NCBI GenBank assembly: GCA_001534745.1 | Contig: CP013997.1 | Location: 3,658,001 to 3,722,000 of the forward strand | Direction of reading: 5' to 3' | DNA from: Pseudomonas monteilii | GTDB taxonomy: Bacteria; Pseudomonadota; Gammaproteobacteria; Pseudomonadales; Pseudomonadaceae | Length of the DNA stretch: 64,000 bases | In this document: positions 18,717-28,544 of the stretch, one piece after another | How the letters are laid out: the number at the start of each line of letters is the position of its first letter | How positions within the stretch are numbered: position 1 is the first letter of the stretch | Program-made: the position numbers and the translations under genes | The notes under the pieces: generated by a model | Database searches by the model: none | The model's input: only the letters and a program-made list of their open reading frames with translations | Told to the model about the DNA's origin: nothing

Positions 18717-19736
18717 ATGGACCTCGTCATCGCCCGCCCCGAAGGGTTGTACTGCCCGCCCGGTGATTTCTACATCGATCCCTGGCGCCCGGTGGAGCGC
18801 GCGGTCATCACCCATGGCCACGGCGACCACTCCCGACCGGGCAATACCCATTACCTGACCGCCGAACCCGGCGCGGGCGTGCTGCGCAGCCGGCTGGGCG
18901 AGGACATTCGCCTGCAGACCTTGCCCTATGGGCAACGCCTCGATCACCACGGCGTGACCCTGAGTTTCCACCCGGCCGGACACGTGCTGGGGTCGGCCCA
19001 GGTACGCCTGGAATACCAGGGTGAAGTCTGGGTGGCTTCGGGCGACTACAAGGTCGAGCCGGACGGCACCTGCACCCCGTTCGAACCGGTGCGCTGCCAT
19101 ACCTTCATCACCGAGTCGACCTTCGGCCTGCCCATCTACCGCTGGCCGTCGCAGGCCGAGGTGTTCGCCGAGATCAACGCCTGGTGGCGCGCCAACCGCG
19201 AACAGGGCAAGGCCAGCGTGCTGTTCAGCTACGCCTTCGGCAAGGCCCAGCGCATCCTCCATGGGCTGGACGCCGGGATCGGGCCGATCCTGGTGCACGG
19301 CGCCGTGGAGCCGCTCAACCGGGTTTACCGTGAGGCCGGTGTGGCCTTGCCACCGACGGTGTACGCCGGCGATGTACCGCGCAACGACCCGATGATGCGC
19401 GAGGCCTTGATCATGGCGCCGCCCTCGGCCTCGGGCAGCAGCTGGATGAAACGCTTCGGCGACTACAGCGACGCCTTCGCCAGCGGCTGGATGCTGCTGC
19501 GCGGCACCCGTCGGCGGCGCGGCGTGGACCGGGGCTTCGTGCTGTCCGACCATGCCGACTGGCCGGGGCTGCTGTGGGCCATTGAGCAGACTGGCGCAGA
19601 GCGGGTGATGGTCACCCACGGCTCGGTCGGCGTGCTGGTGCGTTACCTCAACGAGCTGGGGCTCGACGCACGAGCGTTCGTCACCGAATACGGCGACGAA
19701 GACGATGCCCAGGCCACCCCGGAGACCCCGACATGA
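18717..19736 (+). CDS. Ligase-associated exonuclease (metallo-beta-lactamase/beta-CASP)
   Basis: This 339-residue nuclease is the first gene of a bacterial DNA-repair cassette. The metal-binding motif HGHGDH spans residues 33-38, followed by FHPAGHVLGSAQV with a further metal-ligand histidine and SGDYKVEPDGT with the bridging Asp. A beta-CASP-like region and a C-terminal VLSDHADWPG motif complete the COG1236 layout. It probably trims DNA ends before sealing. Its stop overlaps the ligase start (ATGA at 19733-19736), a strong sign of coupled synthesis. Confidence 0.93.
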   Translation: MDLVIARPEGLYCPPGDFYIDPWRPVERAVITHGHGDHSRPGNTHYLTAEPGAGVLRSRLGEDIRLQTLPYGQRLDHHGVTLSFHPAGHVLGSAQVRLEYQGEVWVASGDYKVEPDGTCTPFEPVRCHTFITESTFGLPIYRWPSQAEVFAEINAWWRANREQGKASVLFSYAFGKAQRILHGLDAGIGPILVHGAVEPLNRVYREAGVALPPTVYAGDVPRNDPMMREALIMAPPSASGSSWMKRFGDYSDAFASGWMLLRGTRRRRGVDRGFVLSDHADWPGLLWAIEQTGAERVMVTHGSVGVLVRYLNELGLDARAFVTEYGDEDDAQATPETPT

Positions 19737-21391
19737 AGGCCTTCGCCGAGCTTTACCTGCGCCTGGACGCCACCACCTCCAGCAACGCCAAGCTTCGTGC
19801 GTTGCAGGACTATTTTGCCGAGGCGGCGCCCCATGAAGCGGCCTGGGCCGTGTATTTCCTGGCCGGCGGCCGCCCTCGGCAACTGGTGCCCACGCGCCTG
19901 CTGCGCGAACTGACCATCGAGCTGACGGGCTTGCCTGAATGGTTGTTCGAGGAAAGCTACCAGTCGGTGGGCGACCTGGCCGAAGCCATCTCGCTGCTAT
20001 TGCCGTCGTCCGAGCAGACCAGTGACGAGGACCTGGCGCACTGGGTCGAAGTGCACCTGCTGCCGCTGCGTGGTCAGGCGCCCGAGCAGATCAAGGAGCA
20101 ACTGCCGGCGCTGTGGGCACGCCTGGACCGGCCCAGCCTGATGCTCTGCCTCAAGCTGATCACCGGCAGCTTCCGGGTCGGGGTGTCGAAGCTGCTGGTC
20201 ACCCGCGCCCTCGCGCAACTGGCCGGGCTGGACGCCAAGCGCGTCGCCCAGCGCCTGGTGGGCTACACCGACCTGTCCCATCGGCCGACGGCGGCCAGCT
20301 ACCAGAAGCTGATCGCCCCGGAGTCGGCGGACGAGCATGCCCAGCGCGGTGGACAACCCTACCCGTTCTTCCTGGCTCACGCCCTGCAAGCGCCCACCGA
20401 GCAGTTCGATGCACTGCTCGGGCCGACCGGCGACTGGCAGGCCGAATGGAAGTGGGACGGCATCCGCGCCCAGGTGGTCAAGCGTGACGGCCAGTTGTGG
20501 ATCTGGTCACGCGGCGAAGAGCTGGTCACCGACCGCTTTCCGGAACTGCACAGCCTGGTCGACAGCCTGCCCGACGGCGTCGTGCTCGATGGCGAAATCC
20601 TGGTCTGGAAAGCGCCCGACGCCGGGCAGGAAGCGGCGGTCCAGCCCTTTGCCCTCCTGCAGCAGCGATTAGGGCGCAAGACCCTGGGCAAGAAACTGTT
20701 GGCCGATGCCCCGGTGGTGCTGCAAGCCTACGACCTGCTCGAATGGGAAGGCGAAGACTGGCGCACGCGCCCTCAGCACGTACGACGCGCCCAGCTCGAA
20801 CACCTGGTCGAGCACCACCCCTCGGCACCGGTGCTGCTCTCGCCGCTGCTCACGGGCAAGGACTGGGCCGATCTTGCCCAGCAGCGCGAGCAGTCACGGG
20901 CCCTGGGCGTCGAAGGGCTGATGCTCAAGCAGCGTGAAGCGCTGTACGGCGTCGGGCGCACCAAGGACATGGGCCTGTGGTGGAAGTGGAAGATCGACCC
21001 GTTCAGCGTGGACGCCGTGCTGATCTACGCACAACGAGGCCATGGACGCCGCGCCAGCCTCTACAGCGACTACACCTTCGCGGTCTGGGACGGCCCGCCC
21101 GGTTCGCCGGACCGTACCCTGGTGCCTTTCGCCAAGGCCTACTCGGGGCTGACCGATGCCGAAATGCGCAAGGTCGACGCCATCGTGCGCAAGACCACCG
21201 TCGACACCTTCGGCCCGGTGCGCAGCGTGACACCAACCTTGGTGTTCGAGCTGGGGTTCGAGGGCATCGCCCTGTCCAAGCGCCACAAGAGCGGCATCGC
21301 CGTGCGCTTCCCGCGCATGCTGCGCTGGCGCCACGACAAACCGGTGGACGAGGCCGACGACCTGGCGACCCTGCAGGACCTGCTGGCCTGA
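19733..21391 (+). CDS. ATP-dependent DNA ligase (repair cassette)
   Basis: This 552-residue ATP-dependent ligase has an N-terminal DNA-binding domain (about residues 1-210), an adenylation domain with the KxDGxR motif KWDGIR (adenylated Lys240), and an OB-fold C-terminus with LMLKQREALYG and WWKWKIDPFSVDAVLIYAQ (motif V region). It seals nicks using ATP and is distinct from the housekeeping NAD-dependent LigA. Bacterial ligases of this type travel with the exonuclease, a DEXH helicase and PdeM; all four are here. It overlaps the exonuclease gene by four bases. Confidence 0.95.
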   Translation: MKAFAELYLRLDATTSSNAKLRALQDYFAEAAPHEAAWAVYFLAGGRPRQLVPTRLLRELTIELTGLPEWLFEESYQSVGDLAEAISLLLPSSEQTSDEDLAHWVEVHLLPLRGQAPEQIKEQLPALWARLDRPSLMLCLKLITGSFRVGVSKLLVTRALAQLAGLDAKRVAQRLVGYTDLSHRPTAASYQKLIAPESADEHAQRGGQPYPFFLAHALQAPTEQFDALLGPTGDWQAEWKWDGIRAQVVKRDGQLWIWSRGEELVTDRFPELHSLVDSLPDGVVLDGEILVWKAPDAGQEAAVQPFALLQQRLGRKTLGKKLLADAPVVLQAYDLLEWEGEDWRTRPQHVRRAQLEHLVEHHPSAPVLLSPLLTGKDWADLAQQREQSRALGVEGLMLKQREALYGVGRTKDMGLWWKWKIDPFSVDAVLIYAQRGHGRRASLYSDYTFAVWDGPPGSPDRTLVPFAKAYSGLTDAEMRKVDAIVRKTTVDTFGPVRSVTPTLVFELGFEGIALSKRHKSGIAVRFPRMLRWRHDKPVDEADDLATLQDLLA

Positions 21392-21479
21392 GCGCGCAGG
21401 GCGGTCCATGCTGCACGATCGTCCGTCCTGTGAGTGTATGCTCCTTCCAGTGCCTCTCTCTCGTCGATCCAGGAGTCCC

Positions 21480-22595
21480 ATGCGCCACATGATCCATGAC
21501 CTGCTCGGGCCCACGCCCGGCAGCGTCCGTCAACTGCACAGCTTTCACTACGGCCCGAGCACCGGCGGCAAGGTCTACATCCAGGCCTCGCTGCACGCCG
21601 ACGAACTGCCCGGCATGCTGGTGGCCTGGCACCTCAAGCATCGATTGGCCGCGCTGGAAGCCGAAGGGCAACTGCGGCACGAGATCGTCCTGGTGCCGGT
21701 CGCCAACCCGGCGGGCCTGGAGCAGGTCGTGCTCGATGCACCGCTGGGGCGCTTCGAGTTGCACAGCGGCGAAAACTTCAACCGGCACTTCGTCGACCTG
21801 TCCGACACGATCGGCGACCAGGTCGAAGGCCTGCTCGGCCAGGACCCGGAGCTGAACCAGGAGCTGATCCGCGACCACCTGCGGCGCAACCTGCTGGCCC
21901 ATCCGGCCCACACCCCGTTGCAGGCCCAACGCCTGACCCTGCAGCGCCTGGCCTGCGACGCCGACCTGATCCTCGACCTGCACTGCGATTTCGAGGCAGT
22001 CGAGCACCTCTACACCACGCCCGAGGCCTGGCCACAGATCGAACCCCTGGCCGGCTATCTGGGCGCCCAGGCCAGCCTGCTGGCCACCGACTCGGGCGGT
22101 CAGTCGTTCGATGAATGTTTCAGCCTGCTGTGGTTGCAGCTGCAGCAACGGTTCGCCAGGCGTTTTCCGATCCCCACGGGCAGCGTTTCGGTGACCCTCG
22201 AGTTGCGCGGGCAGGCGGATGTCAGCCATGGGCTGGCTGAACGGGACTGCCAGGCGATCCTCGACTACCTGACATTCAGGGGCGCCCTGGCAGGCCAGGC
22301 ACCGCCACCGCCCGCGCCGCCACGTCCGGCGACCCCCCTGGCGGCCGTGGAATTGCTGGTGGCGCCGCATGGCGGCCTGCTGGTGTTCCGGGCCAAGCCA
22401 GGGCAATACCTGGAGGCCGGCCAGGTGGTCGCCGAGGTCATCGATCCGCTCGACGATCGCGTCACGCCCATCCACACGCAGCAGGCAGGCCTGCTCTACG
22501 CGCGCAGCGGCCGCCGCCTGGCCACCCACGGCATGGCCATCGCCCATGTGGCAGGCGAACGTCTCTGTCGCTCAGGCTACCTGCTGGCGCCTTGA
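21480..22595 (+). CDS. M14-type succinylglutamate desuccinylase/aspartoacylase-family deacylase
   Basis: This 371-residue zinc carboxypeptidase-like deacylase has family motifs QASLHADELPG (His and Glu zinc ligands), NPAGLEQ, GENFNRHFVDL, then DLHCDFEAVEHLY with the third ligand His. A C-terminal barrel (LLVAPHGGLLVFRAKPGQYL onward) is the swivelling-domain type found in this family. It removes an acyl group from an amino-acid substrate that cannot be named here. It sits between ligase and helicase in the repair cassette, 88 bases after the ligase stop. The start at 21480 follows AGGAG; the in-frame ATG at 21408 adds 24 unlikely residues. Confidence 0.88.
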   Translation: MRHMIHDLLGPTPGSVRQLHSFHYGPSTGGKVYIQASLHADELPGMLVAWHLKHRLAALEAEGQLRHEIVLVPVANPAGLEQVVLDAPLGRFELHSGENFNRHFVDLSDTIGDQVEGLLGQDPELNQELIRDHLRRNLLAHPAHTPLQAQRLTLQRLACDADLILDLHCDFEAVEHLYTTPEAWPQIEPLAGYLGAQASLLATDSGGQSFDECFSLLWLQLQQRFARRFPIPTGSVSVTLELRGQADVSHGLAERDCQAILDYLTFRGALAGQAPPPPAPPRPATPLAAVELLVAPHGGLLVFRAKPGQYLEAGQVVAEVIDPLDDRVTPIHTQQAGLLYARSGRRLATHGMAIAHVAGERLCRSGYLLAP

Positions 22596-22659
22596 GCGAG
22601 TAAAACCAACCGGGCCTGGCGGCGGTCTGTAGAGCACACCCTCCAGAACGGTCCGCCGC

Positions 22660-25112
22660 ATGCCGCCAGCTTCCGACCTTGCCAGTCAATGGTTCAGCGC
22701 CCAGGGCTGGAAGCCCTTTGCCTTCCAGCGCAGCGTCTGGGCCGCCGTGTCGCGAGGCGAGTCCGGGCTGTTGCACGCCAACACCGGCGCGGGCAAGACC
22801 TACGCGGTGTGGTTCGCCGCGCTGCGCGCATTCCGCGTGCCCAAGGCCCGTCAGCCGGCGCCGATCCAGGTGCTCTGGATCACCCCGATGCGAGCCCTGG
22901 CGGCGGACACGGCCAAGGCCCTGCAAGCGCCCCTGGCCGACCTGGAACTGGACTGGAGCGTCGGCGTGCGCAGCGGCGACACCGGCGCGGCCGAGCGTGC
23001 GCGTCAGGCCCGCCGCCTGCCCAGCGTGCTGATCACCACCCCGAGAGCCTGACCCTGCTGCTCACCCGCGAACATGCCGAGGAAGAGTTCAAGACCTTGC
23101 GCATGGTGGTGGTCGATGAGTGGCACGAACTGCTCGGCAGCAAACGCGGCGTGCAACTGCAGCTGGCGCTGGCTCGGCTGCGACGCTGGCGCCCTGAACT
23201 GGTGACCTGGGGGCTGTCGGCTACGCTGGGCAACCTCGAACACGCCCGAGACGTGCTGTTGCCCGAGGGCGGCGCGCTGGTCAAGGGCCGCCAGGACAAG
23301 CGCATCGAGGTCGACAGCCTGCTGCCACCGGCCCTCGAGCGCTTTCCGTGGGCCGGCCAGATGGGCCTGAAAATGCTGGCTCAGGTCCGCGACGAAATCG
23401 AGGCCAGTGCCAGCTGTCTGGTGTTCACCAACACCCGTGCACAGGCCGAACTCTGGTACCAGGCGCTGCTCGATGCACGTCCCGACTGGGCGGGCCTGAT
23501 CGCGCTGCACCATTCCTCGCTGGCCCGGGCGACCCGCGACTGGGTCGAACGCAGTCTGAAGGAAGGCGCGCTGAAGGCGGTCATCTGCACGTCCAGCCTC
23601 GACCTGGGCGTGGATTTCCTGCCCGTGGAGCGGGTGCTGCAGATCGGTTCGCCCAAGGGCGTGGCGCGGCTGCTGCAACGGGCCGGACGCTCCGGTCACG
23701 CACCAGGACGGGCTTCGCGCATCACCTTGGTTCCCACCCACAGCATGGAACTGGTGGAGGCGGCCGCCGTGCGCCAGGCGCTTGCCGCAGGCCACATCGA
23801 AGCGCGGCAGTCGCCCCGGCTGTGCATGGACGTGCTGGTACAGCATCTGGTGAGCATGGCCCTGGGCAGCGGTTTCGTCCCCGACCAGCTGCTGGCCGAG
23901 GTGCGCAGCACCTGGGCGTTCAAGGACCTGCGCGACAGCCAGTGGGCCTGGGCGCTGGCCTTCGTGCGCAACGGCGGCGACTCGCTGAGCGCTTACCCCG
24001 ACTATCAACGGGTGGAAGTGCACCCCGACGGTGTCTGGCGCGTGGCCAGCCAGCGCCTGGCGCGCCGGCACCGGATGGGCATCGGCACCATCGTCAGCGA
24101 GGCGCAGTTGCAGCTCAAGTTCTGGAGCAAGGGCGGCGGCGGGCGCTCGCTGGGCAGCGTAGAGGAAGGCTTCATCGCACGGTTGCGCCCTGGCGATACC
24201 CTGGTGTTCGGCGGGCGCATCCTCGAGCTGGTGCGGGTCGAGAACATGACCGCCTACGTGCGGCGCAGCACCCAGCGCAAGGCAGCGGTGGCGCGCTGGA
24301 GCGGCTCGCGACTCCCGCTGTCCAGCGAGCTGGCCGACGCCATGGTGGATCAGCTGGACACCGCCAGCCAGGGGCGCTTCACCGGACCGGAAATGCGCGC
24401 GGTGCGTCCGCTGCTGGACATCCAGGCGCAGTGGTCCGCCCTGCCCGCACGCGACACGTTGCTGGTCGAGACCCTCGACTCGCGGCAAGGCTCGCACCTG
24501 TTCGTCTACCCGTTCGCCGGGCGCATGGCGAACCTTGGCCTGGCCAACCTGATCGCCTGGCGGATCAGCCAGACCCAGCCGCTGAGCATTTCCATCGCCG
24601 TGAACGACTATGGCTTCGAACTGCTCAGCCCCAGCCACGTCGCCTGGGCCGACCTGTTGCCGACGGCGATGAAGGCAGAGGGTCTGCTGGAGGATGTCCT
24701 GCACAGCCTGAACGCCGGTGAAATGGCGCTGCGGCGCTTTCGCGAGATCGCCCGGATTTCCGGTCTGGTGTTCGGCGGCTACCCGGCCGCGCAGAAGAGC
24801 ATGCGGCAGATCCAGGCCTCCAGCGGTCTGTTCTACGAAGTGTTTCGCAAGCACGATACCGACAACCTGTTGCTGGGGCAGGCCCGGGACGAAGTCCTGC
24901 GCGAGGAGCTTGAAATCGAACGGCTGCAGCGCCAACTGGTGCGTATCAACCAGTTGCGCCTGGACGTGCATGCGCTGGCGCGCCCGGGGCCCTTGGCCTT
25001 TGCCCTGATCGTCGAGGGCCTGCGCGAAACCATGACCAGCGAAAAGCTCGCCGACCGTATCGCACGCATGGTCGCCGATCTGGAAAAAGCTGCAGGAGGC
25101 CCTTGGCCGTGA
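22660..25112 (+). pseudogene. Ligase-associated DEXH-box helicase (Lhr-like), frameshifted
   Basis: The coding region matches the Lhr-like helicase that accompanies ATP-dependent ligases. The first frame (22660-23052) carries Walker A NTGAGKT at residues 41-47 and runs to VLITTP, then hits a stop. The next frame resumes at 23043 with ESLTLLLT and continues open to 25112. It has the DEWH box ([11 protein letters not shown]), motif III GLSATLG, motif [10 protein letters not shown] and motif [13 protein letters not shown] single missing G at CCG(G)AGAGCC near 23043 explains the break; restoring it gives an 817-residue protein. Everything else is intact, so the lesion is very recent or a sequencing error. 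Its stop overlaps the PdeM start. Confidence 0.9.
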
Positions 25113-25765
25113 GTGAGCACCACGTCATCGAACATCGCGGGGAAACGTTGTGGTTGCTGGTGGACAAGGCGCTGTATTGGCCTCGGGAGAAAACCCTGCT
25201 GATCGCTGACCTGCACCTGGGCAAGGCCGCCAGCTACCGGGCTCTGCACCAGCCGGTGCCGCGCGGCACCACAGAATTGAACCTGTCGCGCCTGGACGCC
25301 TTGCTGGCGGCATACGACTGCAAACGCCTGGTCGTGCTCGGCGACTTCCTGCATGCCAAGACCGCACGTGCCCCCGCCGTCATGGCGCGCCTGGAAGCCT
25401 GGCGCGCGCGTCATTCTGACTTGGACATCGTGCTGATTCGCGGCAACCACGACCAGCATGCCGGCGATCCGCCTGCCAGCCTGGGCATGCAGGTGGTCGA
25501 CGAGCCTTGGTTGCTGGGGCCCTTCGCCCTGCGTCATGAGCCCGAGCCGCACCCGACCCATGCCGTACTGGCAGGACACGTGCATCCGGTCTACGTGTTG
25601 CGCGGGCGCGGTCGGCAACGGTTACGCCTGCCTTGCTACGTCGTAGAGGACGGGGTCAGCCTGTTGCCGGCCTTCGGGGAGTTCACAGGCGGCTGGGAGG
25701 TCAAGCCCACCGGAGCCGCCAGGGTCTACCTGACGGGCGGCGAGCGGGTCTGGGCCGTGCCGTGA
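25109..25765 (+). CDS. pdeM: Ligase-associated phosphoesterase/endonuclease PdeM
   Basis: This 218-residue calcineurin-like metallophosphoesterase is the last gene of the repair cassette. The metal-binding motifs are clear: [25 protein letters not shown] and AGHVHPVY. It is thought to process DNA ends together with the ligase, exonuclease and helicase. I place the start at the GTG at 25109, nine bases after AGGAGG (25094-25099) and overlapping the helicase stop as GTGA. The alternative TTG at 25103 would be only three bases from that Shine-Dalgarno. Confidence 0.92.
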   Translation: MSEHHVIEHRGETLWLLVDKALYWPREKTLLIADLHLGKAASYRALHQPVPRGTTELNLSRLDALLAAYDCKRLVVLGDFLHAKTARAPAVMARLEAWRARHSDLDIVLIRGNHDQHAGDPPASLGMQVVDEPWLLGPFALRHEPEPHPTHAVLAGHVHPVYVLRGRGRQRLRLPCYVVEDGVSLLPAFGEFTGGWEVKPTGAARVYLTGGERVWAVP

Positions 25766-25766
25766 C

Positions 25767-25988
25767 TCACGCCTGTGGCGCGGGTGGCGGCTCGTCAGGC
25801 ACAGTCGGCACACCTCCGGGCTCGTTATCTGGCTCGGTCGGCTGAGGGAAATCGGGATCAGGTTGTCCGGGCATGCCGCCGGCCTGCAAGGGGGAGCGCG
25901 GCTGGGCCAGCAGTGACCATGCCAACAGCCCGATCTGGTTGGGCTGCAGCACGGCCAGCTTTGCATTGATGACGGGGTCTAGTTTCAT
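25767..25988 (-). CDS. Small proline-rich protein of unknown function
   Basis: This 73-residue protein has an ordered first half (MKLDPVINAKLAVLQPNQIG, then LLAWSLLAQ) and a second half very rich in Pro, Asp and Glu (PDPDFPQPTEPDNEPGGVP). AGGAG lies upstream of the ATG, and the frame has normal GC-rich codon use, which argues for a real gene. I recognise no family. It is convergent with pdeM, one base from its stop, and lies downstream of dcd on the same strand. Confidence 0.6.
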   Translation of the reverse strand: MKLDPVINAKLAVLQPNQIGLLAWSLLAQPRSPLQAGGMPGQPDPDFPQPTEPDNEPGGVPTVPDEPPPAPQA

Positions 25989-26087
25989 AGGGTACTCCTG
26001 GCGAGCGCCCGGCGCTCTTGATGAGCACCGGGACTGTTCACTGGTTTGGAGCCCTGATCGACAAACTAATTCCCGCGCTTCGTCGGC

Positions 26088-26654
26088 TCAGGTACGTGGC
26101 AGGGTGACACCACGCTGGCCCTGGTACTTGCCGCCACGGTCCTTGTACGAGACTTCGCAGGCTTCGTCCGACTCGAGGAACAGCATCTGTGCCACGCCTT
26201 CGTTGGCGTAGATCTTGGCCGGCAAGGTGGTGGTATTGGAGAATTCCAGCGTCACGTGGCCTTCCCATTCCGGCTCGAGCGGCGTCACGTTGACGATGAT
26301 GCCGCAACGCGCGTAGGTGCTCTTGCCCAGGCAGATGGTCAGCACGTTGCGCGGGATGCGGAAGTACTCGACGGTGCGCGCCAGGGCGAAGGAGTTGGGC
26401 GGAATGATGCAGACGTCGCTCTTGATGTCGACGAAGCTGCCGGCGTCGAAGTTCTTCGGGTCGACGGTGGCCGAGTTGATGTTGGTGAACACCTTGAATT
26501 CATCGGCGCAGCGCACGTCGTAGCCGTAGCTCGAGACGCCAAAGGAGATGACCCGGCTGTCCTGCTCGCCGCGCACCTGGCGCTCGACGAACGGCTCGAT
26601 CATGCCGTGTTCCTGCGCCATGCGGCGAATCCACTTGTCCGATTTGATGCTCAT
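26088..26654 (-). CDS. dcd: dCTP deaminase
   Basis: Dcd (188 residues) deaminates dCTP to dUTP, feeding dTTP synthesis; it is a homotrimer related to dUTPases. Family features are [13 protein letters not shown], the nucleotide-binding [20 protein letters not shown] and the catalytic Glu region [11 protein letters not shown], followed by GVAQMLF. The start is at 26654 ([11 protein letters not shown], the canonical N-terminus); a longer ORF upstream is not supported. It stands next to mrp and metG as in other Pseudomonas genomes. Confidence 0.97.
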   Translation of the reverse strand: MSIKSDKWIRRMAQEHGMIEPFVERQVRGEQDSRVISFGVSSYGYDVRCADEFKVFTNINSATVDPKNFDAGSFVDIKSDVCIIPPNSFALARTVEYFRIPRNVLTICLGKSTYARCGIIVNVTPLEPEWEGHVTLEFSNTTTLPAKIYANEGVAQMLFLESDEACEVSYKDRGGKYQGQRGVTLPRT

Positions 26655-26978
26655 GGCCGGTGTCCTGAAAGTGCGATGTGAAAAACCTGGGCGCATCTTA
26701 CCGGTCCGGGCGCCGACGGCAAAGTTTCCCGCCGCAATCCCGCGCCGTCCGTGACGTGCGGCCACCACCGATCCGAATTCGAACAAAGGGGGCATTGGCC
26801 ATTGGCAGGTTGCCCAAAGTGGGGTAAGGTGACGCCACTGTGCTGCACGTGACACCGAGAATCTCTGTTTGATGCACGATTACCATCGGCCCATCGCTGA
26901 ATTTTCCTGCTCTTTGCACTCAGTCCCGGCCGGGGCGTTTCCCGTGCCGAAATCAACTTTGTCCAAGGAGACAGACAC

Positions 26979-27188
26979 ATGTCCAATCGCCAATCCGGTA
27001 CCGTCAAGTGGTTCAACGATGAGAAGGGCTACGGCTTCATCACTCCTCAGTCGGGTGACGACCTGTTCGTACACTTCAAGGCCATCCAGGCTGACGGCTT
27101 CAAAACCCTGAAAGAAGGCCAGGCTGTTACTTTCGTCGCTACCCGCGGCCAGAAAGGCATGCAGGCTGAAGAAGTGCAGATCGCCTAA
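26979..27188 (+). CDS. Cold-shock-domain protein (CspA family)
   Basis: This 69-residue single OB-fold protein is an RNA chaperone. RNP-1 is KGYGFIT and RNP-2 is DLFVHFK, with the leading [11 protein letters not shown] strand. Length and sequence are typical of pseudomonad CapB/CspA proteins, which bind single-stranded RNA during cold shock or in stationary phase. AAGGAGA precedes the ATG by eight bases. A strong intrinsic terminator follows within 20 bases, so this is a short monocistronic transcript. Whether it is cold-induced cannot be told from the sequence. Confidence 0.96.
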   Translation: MSNRQSGTVKWFNDEKGYGFITPQSGDDLFVHFKAIQADGFKTLKEGQAVTFVATRGQKGMQAEEVQIA

Positions 27189-27204
27189 GTCGATCTCGCT
27201 TTAG

Positions 27205-27231
27205 AAAAAACCCGCCAATGGCGGGTTTTTT
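27205..27231 (+). terminator. Intrinsic terminator of the cold-shock gene
   Basis: The stem CCCGCC (27211-27216) and GGCGGG (27220-27225) has a 3-base loop, flanked by A6 on the left and T6 on the right. It is a textbook factor-independent terminator and symmetric enough to work in both directions. Confidence 0.92.
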
Positions 27232-27241
27232 CATGCCTGCA

Positions 27242-27285
27242 GAAAAGGCCCAGGCGCCGCCGACCGCGCAGGTCGACGGCGCCTG
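27242..27285 (-). terminator. Terminator hairpin of mrp
   Basis: The arms CAGGCGCCGCCGACC (27251-27265) and GGTCGACGGCGCCTG (27271-27285) pair 14 of 15 around a 5-base loop. On the minus strand the stem is followed by GGCCTTTTC, consistent with termination just after the mrp stop. Confidence 0.75.
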
Positions 27286-27291
27286 ACGGGC

Positions 27292-28386
27292 TCAGGCGTC
27301 GGTGATGGTGATGCTCGGCATCGCAGCCGAGGCCGCCTCTTCGAGGACGATGCGGGCGCCGACCTGTCGCGCCAGCTCCTGGTAGACCAGGGCGATCTGC
27401 CCATCGGGTTCGGCGATGACCGTGGGCTGGCCGTTGTCGGCCTGCTCGCGGATCGTCATCGACAGGGGCAACGAGGCCAGCAGCTCGACGCCATAGCCGG
27501 CGGCGAGCTTTTCACCGCCCCCCTCGCCGAACAGATGCTCGGCGTGCCCACAGTTCGAGCACACGTGCACGGCCATGTTCTCGACCACACCCAGGACCGG
27601 GATGTTGACCTTGCGGAACATTTCCACGCCCTTGCGCGCATCCAGCAGGGCCAGGTCCTGGGGCGTGGTGACGATCACCGAGCCGGCGACCGGGACTTTC
27701 TGCGCCAAGGTCAACTGGATGTCGCCGGTGCCTGGCGGCATGTCGATCACCAGGTAGTCCAGGTCATCCCAGGCCGTCTGCGTGACCAGTTGCAGCAAGG
27801 CACCGGAGACCATCGGCCCTCGCCAGACCATGGGTGTGTTGTCATCGGTCAAGAAAGCCATCGACATGACGTCCACGCCGTGGGCCTTGATCGGCACGAA
27901 CCACTTCTGCTCGCGCACCTGGGGCCGCGTGCCTTCGGGGATGCCGAACATGATGCCCTGGCTGGGGCCGTAGATGTCCGCATCGAGGATACCGACCCGC
28001 GCGCCCTCGCGCGCCAGGGCCAGGGCCAGGTTGGCGGCGGTGGTGGACTTGCCGACGCCGCCCTTGCCCGAGGCCACGGCGATGACGTTCTTGACATTGG
28101 CCAGGCCCGGCACCTGCGCCTGAGCCTTGTGCGGCACGATCACGCTGTCGACGGTCACCCGTGCGGTCTCGACGCCGTCCAGGCCCTCGAGCGCGGTACG
28201 CAGGACCTGCGCCCAACCGTTCACGAACAGGCCGGCGGCATAGCCGATGCGCAGGCGCACGTCGACCTGGCCACCCTGCACCTCGATGTGCTCGACGCAC
28301 CCGGCCGTGACGGGGTCCTGGTTCAGGTAAGGGTCGGTGTACTGGCGAAGGACGGCTTCGACGGCGGCGCGCGTGACGGCACTCAT
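27292..28386 (-). CDS. mrp: Iron-sulfur cluster carrier protein Mrp/ApbC
   Basis: This 364-residue P-loop ATPase loads or carries 4Fe-4S clusters to apoproteins. It has an N-terminal DUF59/MIP18 domain (about residues 1-90) and a deviant Walker A, GKGGVGKS, at residues 107-114. The scaffold cysteine pair CxxC is in VHVCSNCGHAEHLFG, where the cluster sits between two monomers. It diverges from metG, the same arrangement as in other Pseudomonas and in enterobacteria, where mrp and metG are also adjacent and divergent. Confidence 0.96.
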   Translation of the reverse strand: MSAVTRAAVEAVLRQYTDPYLNQDPVTAGCVEHIEVQGGQVDVRLRIGYAAGLFVNGWAQVLRTALEGLDGVETARVTVDSVIVPHKAQAQVPGLANVKNVIAVASGKGGVGKSTTAANLALALAREGARVGILDADIYGPSQGIMFGIPEGTRPQVREQKWFVPIKAHGVDVMSMAFLTDDNTPMVWRGPMVSGALLQLVTQTAWDDLDYLVIDMPPGTGDIQLTLAQKVPVAGSVIVTTPQDLALLDARKGVEMFRKVNIPVLGVVENMAVHVCSNCGHAEHLFGEGGGEKLAAGYGVELLASLPLSMTIREQADNGQPTVIAEPDGQIALVYQELARQVGARIVLEEAASAAMPSITITDA

Positions 28387-28544
28387 GGGATCTCCCGTGG
28401 CGGAACTGACGTGGTGGACGAGCGCCTATGCTAACCCGTCAGCCATCGACAGTTGTGCCGATGGGGTGAAATATCTTCGCCAGCGCTTTATAGTGACCGA
28501 TCATCTTCACGTCATCACGCCGTCAAACAAGTAGCCGAGCCACC

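Noticed and set aside
23036..23055. Programmed -1 frameshift at the helicase break
   Set aside because: The sequence ACC-CCG-AGA lacks a heptameric slippery pattern and no following pseudoknot was apparent, so a one-base loss is simpler.
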